From positions 1 to 9,565 of the forward strand of contig JAIRPC010000093.1 of assembly GCA_031257215.1 (NCBI GenBank): a stretch of 9,565 bases of DNA. Direction: 5' to 3'. Shown here one piece after another: positions 1-4,443 of this stretch (the stretch's first letter is position 1; each line of letters opens with the position of its first letter). The position numbers were made by a program, and so were the translations under genes. Below the pieces are notes generated by a model, which searched no databases, was not told where the DNA came from, and was given only the letters and a program-made list of their open reading frames with translations. Origin of the DNA: Eubacteriales Family XIII. Incertae Sedis bacterium. GTDB taxonomy: Bacteria > Bacillota > Clostridia > Peptostreptococcales > Anaerovoracaceae.

Positions 1-135
1 CAGCTACGGGCAAAAGGATCCACGTAAACCGATATGCATAGCTATCGGCGAGCATGGCGTAGTTTAGGAGTAAGTCCTGGCATGGGCCAGGCAAGTGTGG
101 GGTCAAAGACCAGGTCAGCTGCGCGGCTTCCTTGA
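1..135. other. Hairpin-rich block, no confident gene
   Basis: No gene could be identified here. Three short perfect stems lie close together: CCGATA/TATCGG (29-34 with 43-48), CCTGGC/GCCAGG (76-81 with 86-91) and GGTC/GACC (101-104 with 108-111), with a weaker AGC/GCT pair at 117-128. This is compatible with the 3' part of a structured RNA or a leader, but it matches no RNA class I know (tmRNA, RNase P RNA, SRP RNA and 5S rRNA were considered). Two open frames touch the left edge. One on + ends at a TAG at 65-67 and would give only about 21 residues. One on - is open from an ATG at 166 to the edge (about 55 residues) with no ribosome binding site. Neither has family signatures. Confidence 0.3.
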
Positions 136-200
136 TTGTTGCAAATAATATCGGCTCATTTGGCATGTTTTTTGCTGTTTGGCGTTTGTGAAGATTGCTA

Positions 201-260
201 CACATTTGCACACAATTTCACACGTCCCCTCACAATTGCACACAATTCACACCTATCCCC
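201..260. repeat. Two tandem copies of a degenerate 30-bp repeat
   Basis: Bases 201-230 and 231-260 are two adjacent copies of one 30-bp unit. Each opens with CACA[A/T]TTGCACACAATT, continues with TCACAC or CACAC, and ends in a C-rich tail. One substitution and a one-base indel separate the first 20 positions; the tails are less alike. The best-conserved core, TTGCACACAATT(T)CACAC, recurs at 206-223 and 236-252, a period of 30 bp or about three helical turns. That spacing would suit a protein binding two sites on the same DNA face, but no protein partner can be named. Two copies only, so not a CRISPR array. Confidence 0.6.
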
Positions 261-403
261 TTCAAATTACATTCAATTATTCTACGACTTGCTACCACGA
301 AGCTCCCGCTTGGCTCTCACACGGACATGAGATGATACTAGGGCGCAATGAGCTTCATGCACTCAAACTGGTACGGCTCGTTGCCAAATAAACTAACCCT
401 TTT
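261..403. other. Intergenic stretch before the 3D-domain gene
   Basis: Nothing firm is visible. Open frames reaching 330 and 391 on + have no ribosome binding site, begin inside the tandem repeat region and encode no recognisable protein. A weak SigA-like candidate for the downstream gene is TTGGCT at 310-315 with TGATAC at 333-338 (17-bp spacer). It matches the consensus poorly and is not annotated as a separate promoter. Confidence 0.3.
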
Positions 404-424
404 ATGAGAGGAAGAATTAAGATT

Positions 425-1090
425 ATGGCTAGTATTTTTAGACAGGATGACAAAAAACATCTTAAAAAGAGCAAATCCTTCGTCGCTATTTCCGTTACAT
501 TGGCTATGTGCCTGGGCGTTGTAGGCTTTTGCCTTGTGGAGCAGGAGGTCATATCCGACGGCACGGCACACGCAACACAGGCGAAGCGAACCGCTGTGAA
601 AGAAGCGAGCAAGGCGAACGCCGACAGCGTTTCCGCCAGCAAGGCGTCTGTGGATATGGACAAATTCAGCGGCAAGATCAAGCCGCTTACTGTAAAGATG
701 AAGCCCGTCAAGAGCAAGAAAAAGAGGGCTGCAAAGAAAGCGTCCGCCACGCTGAAAGCCACATGGTACACGGGCGACGTACTCGGCTTTCGCGGATCGG
801 GCGGGAAGCTCACCCACGCTAAGAGCGTCGCGCTCAACGCCGCACAGCGCCAGGCTCTGGGGCTGGCTTACGGTCAGGAGGTCTATCTGGAATTCCCGGG
901 CGGGCACGACGGCCTGAGCGGCTGGTACGAAATCAAGGATTCGGGATGCGCGAACGGCGTTGTCGATATGTTCTACAAGTCAAAAGGTAGCGTGCCGTCG
1001 AAGTTCAAGAGCGCGGGCGTAGTCCGCTCGGTGAAGCTGTTCAAGGCGCGCAAGAAAACCATGAAAGCGAAAGCCACGGCGCTGAACTGA
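425..1090 (+). CDS. Membrane-anchored protein with 3D/RlpA-like double-psi beta-barrel domain
   Basis: Predicted extracytoplasmic cell-wall protein of 221 residues. A basic N-terminus (KKHLKKSK) precedes one hydrophobic segment at about 18-38, a signal anchor or uncleaved signal peptide. Residues about 45-110 are a low-complexity Ala/Lys linker ending in KSKKKRAAKK. Residues about 112-207 resemble the 3D / double-psi beta-barrel fold of Bacillota wall proteins such as the YocH and YabE C-termini: ATWYTGD, then QEVYLEF, GWYEIKDSG and GVVDMFY. Asp118, Asp172 and Asp181 are candidates for the three conserved aspartates. Known relatives cut or bind peptidoglycan; that role here is inference. ATG 425 is preferred over ATG 404 because GGAAG lies 10 bases upstream of it, whereas 404 has no ribosome binding site. 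It converges on the maf gene with 47 bp between and no obvious terminator. An RlpA-like annotation is an equivalent alternative. Confidence 0.75.
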   Translation: MASIFRQDDKKHLKKSKSFVAISVTLAMCLGVVGFCLVEQEVISDGTAHATQAKRTAVKEASKANADSVSASKASVDMDKFSGKIKPLTVKMKPVKSKKKRAAKKASATLKATWYTGDVLGFRGSGGKLTHAKSVALNAAQRQALGLAYGQEVYLEFPGGHDGLSGWYEIKDSGCANGVVDMFYKSKGSVPSKFKSAGVVRSVKLFKARKKTMKAKATALN

Positions 1091-1137
1091 GCATGCCGAT
1101 AGGCCGAACACAACTGCCAAATCAATAGACCGACAAG

Positions 1138-1755
1138 CTAAACGGCTTCCCCTGCCAGCTTCGAGATATGTTCCTCGATCGCGGGCCACGGGAAGCCGAT
1201 AACATTTTCGAAGTCGCCTTCGAGCGCGGTGACATGCTTTCCCCAATCCGACTGTATCGCATATGAGCCAGCCTTGTCGAAGGGCTGTTCATCCTCGATA
1301 TACCGCCATATCTCGCCATCGGAATAGTCTCCGAACGTAACGCGGGTGCGGACGGCGAACGTGTCGTCCTCGCCCGTGCGCCAGTCCATGAGCGCGACGC
1401 CCGTCCAGACCTCGTGGCTGCGGTTTCTGTACGATGACAGTATGCGGAACGCGTCCTGCCTGTCCTTCGGCTTCCCAATAATTTTGTCGCAGTAGACGAT
1501 GGTGTCCGCGGCTATGAGCAGGCTCGGCAAGCGGTCTTTGGCGTCCTTGCCGCCCGCGCCGCCGCCCGCTAGCTGCGCCTGTACGTCCAGCGCCTTGACC
1601 CTCGCCAGGTATTTCACCACAGCCTCCGCGTTCGACCTGTCCATCTCGGGCGGGATTTCCTCGTCCGCGCGGGGCTGGATGACCACGGGCGTTATCCCAT
1701 GCGCTTGCAGGATTTCATATCTTCTGGGGGAGGAGGATGCTAAAATTATTTCCAT
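1138..1755 (-). CDS. maf: Maf family nucleoside triphosphate pyrophosphatase
   Basis: A 205-residue house-cleaning enzyme that hydrolyses non-canonical or excess nucleoside triphosphates to the monophosphate and pyrophosphate. Family members act on dTTP/UTP or modified nucleotides and were first described as septum-formation inhibitors. All Maf motifs are visible: SSSPRR (7-12), AADTIVYCDKIIGKPKD (82-98, with catalytic-type Asp84), SHEVWTGV (113-120), DKAGSYAIQ (160-168) and EGDFENVIGFP (179-189). A glycine-rich insert, GGGAGGKDAKD (64-74), makes the loop before the ADT strand longer than usual. The start has a good AGGA nine bases upstream. It lies 46 bp downstream of the EamA transporter on the same strand, so the two are probably co-transcribed. 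Exact substrate preference cannot be read from the sequence. Confidence 0.93.
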   Translation of the reverse strand: MEIILASSSPRRYEILQAHGITPVVIQPRADEEIPPEMDRSNAEAVVKYLARVKALDVQAQLAGGGAGGKDAKDRLPSLLIAADTIVYCDKIIGKPKDRQDAFRILSSYRNRSHEVWTGVALMDWRTGEDDTFAVRTRVTFGDYSDGEIWRYIEDEQPFDKAGSYAIQSDWGKHVTALEGDFENVIGFPWPAIEEHISKLAGEAV

Positions 1756-1801
1756 TTCATTATTTCCTGAATTATCATAATCATAAAAGTTATTCCAATA
1801 A

Positions 1802-2773
1802 CTATATCCTGTCCCGATATTGGCTGGCGCGCCGCTTGATCAGGTTCGGGAGGTCTAGCTCCATATAGAGCAGGCTGAACACGAGGATCGCCGCGCCGAG
1901 GTACGACCTGGCGGACAGTATTTCGTGCGCGAGGAAGAATGCCACAACCCCCGCGACGACCGGCTCCATTGAGAAGATGACGCCCGCACGCATCGCACCT
2001 GTCCAGCGCTGCGCCACGGGCTGGATCACGAAGGGTATCGCCGTACACAGCACGGTCAGCAGGGCCATTGCCGTCCATGCGCCCGCGCCGCTGTGCAGGT
2101 CGGGCAGCTTCGGAAGCCCCGTGCCTGAGCTTTCAAATATGAACGCGGCGGCGCTCGTGAAAAGCGCACAGAAGCCTATCTGGAAAACCCCTATCTGCAC
2201 GGCATCGGTGCGCGGGTCGTTGACGGCTCTGTCGGTGAGCAGCAGGTGCGCCGCGCAGCCGAGCGAGCAGAGCAGGCAGAGCGCGTCGCCAAACCTGGGC
2301 ACGAATTTGTCCGTGAGCGTCAGCAGCGCCACGCCGACTCCGCAGAGGACGATGGCTACGAACACCTTGCGCTCAGGTTTTTTGCCGAGGAAAACGGTGG
2401 AGATGACGGGCGTGATGACTACCGCCAGGTTCGAGAGGAAGCCAGCGTTTGAAACGCTCGTGTTCAGAAGCCCATAGTTTGAAAACGAGTAGATGTAGAG
2501 CAGCACCAGCCCGATGACAAGGCTGAAAAACAAGGTTGCGCGGCTGGGGCGGCGCAGCTTCGGGAACAGGGCGATGACGAGTATGGCGAAAGCCAGCGAG
2601 AAGCGCACGGCGGTCAGCGTGAACGGTCCGAACCCGTCAAGGGCGCGGTCGGACAGAAAATATGAGGTGCCCCACAGCGTCATAGACACGCCGACCAAAA
2701 GATCGCCAAGCCGCTGCCTACCCTCGCCGCTGAGATTTTCTACACGCATATCAATCAGTCGAGCCCTTCCCAC
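1802..2773 (-). CDS. EamA/DMT-superfamily transporter
   Basis: A polytopic inner-membrane protein of 323 residues from a GTG start, or 315 from the ATG at 2749. It has about ten hydrophobic helices arranged as two EamA repeats, the usual drug/metabolite transporter size. The first repeat opens with LVGVSMTLWGTSYFLSDRAL and the second includes the typical CTAIPFVIQPVAQRWTGAMRA...SMEPVVAG region. The C-terminal end is basic (IKRRASQYRDR), as expected for a cytoplasmic tail. Family members export metabolites or amino acids; the substrate here is unknown. The start is uncertain: GTG 2773 has only a distant GGTGG, and ATG 2749 has AAGGG 14 bases upstream. It is first in a likely two-gene unit with maf, from a promoter at 2816-2844. 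Confidence 0.88.
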   Translation of the reverse strand: MGRARLIDMRVENLSGEGRQRLGDLLVGVSMTLWGTSYFLSDRALDGFGPFTLTAVRFSLAFAILVIALFPKLRRPSRATLFFSLVIGLVLLYIYSFSNYGLLNTSVSNAGFLSNLAVVITPVISTVFLGKKPERKVFVAIVLCGVGVALLTLTDKFVPRFGDALCLLCSLGCAAHLLLTDRAVNDPRTDAVQIGVFQIGFCALFTSAAAFIFESSGTGLPKLPDLHSGAGAWTAMALLTVLCTAIPFVIQPVAQRWTGAMRAGVIFSMEPVVAGVVAFFLAHEILSARSYLGAAILVFSLLYMELDLPNLIKRRASQYRDRI

Positions 2774-2815
2774 AAAAATATTGTTCCACCAAAAGCCAAT
2801 AAATCATTCGTATTG

Positions 2816-2844
2816 ATTATATCATGGCGTGGGTGCGGGGTCAT
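2816..2844 (-). promoter_or_regulatory. Predicted promoter of the EamA–maf unit
   Basis: Read on the minus strand there is a perfect -10 TATAAT (2821-2816) and a moderate -35 ATGACC (2844-2839) with a 17-bp spacer. Transcription would begin near 2809, giving a 5' leader of about 35 nt to the GTG or 60 nt to the ATG. The -10 is convincing; the -35 matches four of six consensus bases. Confidence 0.55.
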
Positions 2845-2863
2845 AGGATGTGAGTGCCGCGGA

Positions 2864-2875
2864 TTTGTGGACAGA
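2864..2875 (+). repeat. 12-bp direct repeat, copy 1
   Basis: TTTGTGGACAGA occurs exactly here and at 3290-3301. Here it is followed, 18 bp after TGGACA (2868-2873), by TATAAA (2892-2897), so this copy can also act as a plus-strand promoter firing near 2904, just ahead of the stronger promoter of the small-peptide gene. The two copies bracket the small-peptide cassette. Confidence 0.6.
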
Positions 2876-2932
2876 GTAGGAATACTTTATATATAAAGGG
2901 AAAAAAAGCAATAAAAATAATTAAATATCATA

Positions 2933-2961
2933 TTGAATTTTTTATGTAATAATAGTATAAT
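2933..2961 (+). promoter_or_regulatory. Predicted strong promoter of the 31-residue peptide gene
   Basis: TTGAAT (2933-2938), a 17-bp spacer and a perfect TATAAT (2956-2961) sit in a very AT-rich stretch. Transcription should start at about 2967-2968, exactly where the inverted-repeat module begins, leaving an untranslated leader of about 66 nt before the ATG at 3034. The close resemblance to the convergent promoter at 3213-3240, including the T-rich spacer start, is notable. Confidence 0.75.
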
Positions 2962-2966
2962 GCAAG

Positions 2967-2993
2967 AGGGTTGCCGTTAGGCGGTGCTGTCCC
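2967..2993 (+). repeat. Inverted-repeat module, left arm (5' end of peptide mRNA)
   Basis: Reading + it contains AGGGTTGCCG (2967-2976), GGCGGT (2980-2985) and TGTCCC (2988-2993). The same three blocks in the same order occur on the minus strand at 3202-3172, so the cassette is bounded by imperfect inverted repeats with a perfect 10-bp outer part. The arm is itself partly self-complementary (GGG...CCC, GCC...GGC), so it can fold as a 5' stem-loop. Confidence 0.75.
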
Positions 2994-3029
2994 ACTTCCG
3001 TTAGCATTATAAACGCTCAAAGGAGGTGG
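2992..3029 (+). promoter_or_regulatory. Hairpin sequestering the Shine-Dalgarno of the peptide gene
   Basis: CCACTTCC (2992-2999) pairs over all eight positions, one of them G-U, with GGAGGTGG (3022-3029), which contains the Shine-Dalgarno AAAGGAGG. The stem can continue with GTG (2984-2986) against CAC (3030-3032) across a bulge. In this fold the ribosome site is hidden, which is typical of toxin mRNAs in type I systems. Pairing is seen in the sequence; the effect on translation is inferred. Confidence 0.6.
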
Positions 3030-3033
3030 CACT

Positions 3034-3129
3034 ATGGATATAATAGTTGCAGTGGACATCAATGTTCAGATATCAGTAGCTATAACCGTTGTGGTCGTTC
3101 TCTCCTTGCTCAATAGGAAAGACAGATAG
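3034..3129 (+). CDS. 31-residue hydrophobic peptide, candidate type I toxin
   Basis: A very short gene with an excellent ribosome binding site (AAAGGAGG, with 7 bases between GGAGG and ATG). The peptide starts MDIIVAVDINVQ, has a Val/Ile/Leu-rich segment at about residues 11-26 long enough to enter or span the membrane, and ends in the charged tail NRKDR. Size, single hydrophobic helix and charged C-terminus resemble Fst/Ldr-type and holin-like peptide toxins, but I do not recognise a specific family. It is flanked by a two-way terminator and a convergent promoter, as in Bacillota type I toxin-antitoxin loci. It could instead be a membrane micropeptide with a non-toxic role. That it is translated is likely; toxicity is inference. 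Confidence 0.7.
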   Translation: MDIIVAVDINVQISVAITVVVVLSLLNRKDR

Positions 3130-3130
3130 A

Positions 3131-3160
3131 CAAAACCGCCTTCAATCGTGAGGGCGGTTC
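3131..3160. terminator. Two-way intrinsic terminator of the peptide mRNA and antisense RNA
   Basis: AACCGCCTT (3134-3142) pairs with AGGGCGGTT (3151-3159) around an 8-nt loop, including one G-U. On the minus strand the stem is followed by TTTTG, a good terminator for the antisense RNA. On the plus strand it is followed by the poorer TTCTAC, so peptide mRNA may partly read through. It starts two bases after the peptide stop codon. Confidence 0.75.
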
Positions 3161-3171
3161 TACACAAAATC

Positions 3172-3202
3172 GGGATAGACCGCCGACCGAAGCGGCAACC
3201 CT
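3172..3202 (-). repeat. Inverted-repeat module, right arm (5' end of antisense RNA)
   Basis: On + this reads GGGATA (3172-3177), ACCGCC (3179-3184) and CGGCAACCCT (3193-3202), the reverse complement of the left arm's three blocks. The outer 10 bp match perfectly. The right arm has a longer centre, which adds a GCCG/CGGC stem. A plus-strand read-through transcript could pair its 3' end to its 5' end through these arms. Confidence 0.75.
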
Positions 3203-3212
3203 TTATACGATT

Positions 3213-3240
3213 ATTATAACACTATCCAAAAAAAAATCAA
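3213..3240 (-). promoter_or_regulatory. Predicted promoter of the antisense RNA
   Basis: Reading minus, TTGATT (3240-3235), a 16-bp spacer beginning with a T-run, and a perfect TATAAT (3218-3213). The start would fall near 3206, just outside the right inverted-repeat arm. An overlapping weaker alternative is TTTGGA (3230-3225) with TATAAA (3207-3202). Confidence 0.7.
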
Positions 3241-3289
3241 TGCCGTATTGCATTGCGATACACCGCGATTCGCTTTGGCCATATGCAGC

Positions 3290-3301
3290 TTTGTGGACAG
3301 A
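3290..3301 (+). repeat. 12-bp direct repeat, copy 2
   Basis: Second exact copy of TTTGTGGACAGA, 426 bp from the first. This copy supplies the -35 (TGGACA) of the sugar-kinase operon promoter. The duplicated element may mark insertion of the peptide cassette into this promoter region or a shared regulatory site. Confidence 0.6.
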
Positions 3302-3322
3302 TGGCGTCTGCGGATATATAAT
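3294..3322 (+). promoter_or_regulatory. Predicted promoter of the glucokinase–xylulokinase operon
   Basis: TGGACA (3294-3299), a 17-bp spacer and a perfect TATAAT (3317-3322). Transcription would start near 3329, leaving an 88-nt leader. The leader holds a GC-rich stem (GGC-TGG against CCAG-GCC with a bulge, about 3351-3370) that is not followed by a U-run, so it does not look like a terminator. No catabolite-response (cre) sequence was recognised. Confidence 0.65.
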
Positions 3323-3416
3323 ACATATCGTGGCATCGCGGAGGTGCTTGGCTGGGCTTCCGCCAGGCCGGGCAGGGAGAATTTTGTTTATTATTGATGG
3401 ATAGAAGGTAAGGCAC

Positions 3417-4382
3417 ATGAGATACGACATAGGCATAGACCTTGGCGGCACGAATATTGTTGTCGGCGTGGTGGGCGAGGGCGGCGGGCTGCTGGCGAAG
3501 CTCTCGCGGCCTACCGGCGTGGGGCGCGAGCCTGCGGAAATCGTGGGGGATATGGCGGAGCTTGCCGCCGCCGCCGCGGAGGAGTCAGGCATTGGCATGG
3601 AGGATGTCGGCAGTGTCGGGGTCGGCGTGCCCGGCACAGCGAACTCGGACACGGGAGTTGTGGACTACGCCACAAACCTCTATTGGCACGACGTGCCATT
3701 GGCCGCCATGCTCGGCGGGCGGCTCGGAAAGCCCGTCCATATCGGGAACGACGCGAACGCCGCCGCTTATGGCGAGTACATAGCGGGCGCGGCAAAGGGG
3801 CACAGCAGCGCGGTCTGCGTAACGCTCGGCACGGGCATCGGCGGCGGCGCGGTTATCGGCGGCAAGGTGCTGGCGGGCTTCAACTACGCCGCTATGGAGA
3901 TAGGGCATATGGTCATCAGACACGGCGGGCGGCTCTGCGCCTGCGGCAGACATGGCTGCTGGGAACGCTACGCGAGCGCGACCGGGCTGATCATCACCAC
4001 GCGTGAAGCGATGGAGAATGACAAAAATACAAAATTATGGGAGTACGCAAAGGGCGATCTGAATAATGTGGACGGCAGGACGGCTTTCGACGCCATGCGC
4101 GCGGGCGACGAGGTTGCGAAGTCCGTGGTGGATGCCTATATCTACGACCTCACATGCGGCACAGTCAATATTATCAACATATTTCAGCCCGAAGTGCTAT
4201 GCCTCGGCGGCGGGGTCGCTGGCGAGGGCGAGGGGCTGTTCGCGCCGCTCCGCGAAAGGGTCGCACAGAAGGTCTATTCGCGGAACAGCGCGAGGAACAC
4301 CGCCATAGTCGGCGCGGCGCTCGGCAACGACGCGGGGCTCATCGGCGCGGCGAACCTCTACAATTTGCAGGCGGCGGTATAG
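3417..4382 (+). CDS. glcK: ROK-family glucokinase
   Basis: A 321-residue cytoplasmic ATP-dependent hexokinase expected to phosphorylate glucose (or a related hexose) at C6 for glycolysis. ROK signatures in order: DLGGTN phosphate-binding loop (8-13), GVPG (70-73), GNDANAA with the catalytic-type Asp112, LGTGIGGG (137-144), and EIGH (161-164) followed by CACGRHGCWE (174-183), whose His164, Cys174, Cys176 and Cys181 form the ROK zinc site. There is no N-terminal helix-turn-helix, so it is a kinase and not a ROK repressor such as XylR or NagC. AAGG motifs just upstream of ATG 3417 serve as the ribosome site. It is first in an operon with the xylulokinase 61 bp downstream. Hexose specificity is not proven by sequence; fructose, mannose or N-acetyl sugars remain possible. 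Confidence 0.9.
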   Translation: MRYDIGIDLGGTNIVVGVVGEGGGLLAKLSRPTGVGREPAEIVGDMAELAAAAAEESGIGMEDVGSVGVGVPGTANSDTGVVDYATNLYWHDVPLAAMLGGRLGKPVHIGNDANAAAYGEYIAGAAKGHSSAVCVTLGTGIGGGAVIGGKVLAGFNYAAMEIGHMVIRHGGRLCACGRHGCWERYASATGLIITTREAMENDKNTKLWEYAKGDLNNVDGRTAFDAMRAGDEVAKSVVDAYIYDLTCGTVNIINIFQPEVLCLGGGVAGEGEGLFAPLRERVAQKVYSRNSARNTAIVGAALGNDAGLIGAANLYNLQAAV

Positions 4383-4443
4383 ACGAGGAAAGCGCGACGA
4401 AAAGGTCAGTAAGAACGGGTCAACAAAAAGGAAAGGAACAGTC

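Larger units (their letters stand above)
3131..3206 (-). ncRNA. Predicted antisense RNA of about 75 nt
   Basis: A short transcript is expected from the minus-strand promoter at 3240-3213 to the terminator at 3160-3131. It contains no usable start codon with a ribosome binding site. Its first about 30 nt repeat the 5' module of the peptide mRNA (AGGGTTGCCG, GGCGGT, TATCCC) and fold around GCCG/CGGC. Its last about 30 nt are fully complementary to the 3' end of the peptide mRNA. By analogy with known type I systems it would be the RNA antitoxin. The promoter and terminator are visible; the RNA itself is a prediction. Confidence 0.55.

Noticed and set aside
1..166. Minus-strand frame open from an ATG at 166 to the left edge
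   Set aside because: No ribosome binding site, no recognisable motif, and the region folds into several short hairpins; kept only as a note.
201..260. Possible start of a CRISPR array
   Set aside because: Two copies are directly adjacent with no spacers and no cas genes nearby.
136..391. Two overlapping plus-strand open frames (64 and 70 residues)
   Set aside because: No ribosome binding site, no family features, and both run through the tandem repeat; more likely non-coding.
338..907. Long minus-strand frames opposite the 3D-domain gene
   Set aside because: They are mirror frames of a gene with a signal anchor, linker and recognisable domain on the plus strand.
3182..3207. Second plus-strand terminator made by CCGC/GCGG followed by CCCTTTATA
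   Set aside because: Four-base stem with only three T after it; the inverted-repeat role and antisense promoter explain these bases better.
3344..3397. Possible leader peptide starting at GTG in the glcK leader
   Set aside because: No ribosome binding site at a workable distance and no attenuator structure follows.
3417..4382. ROK gene as a transcriptional repressor (XylR/NagC type)
   Set aside because: It starts directly with the kinase phosphate loop and has no N-terminal helix-turn-helix.
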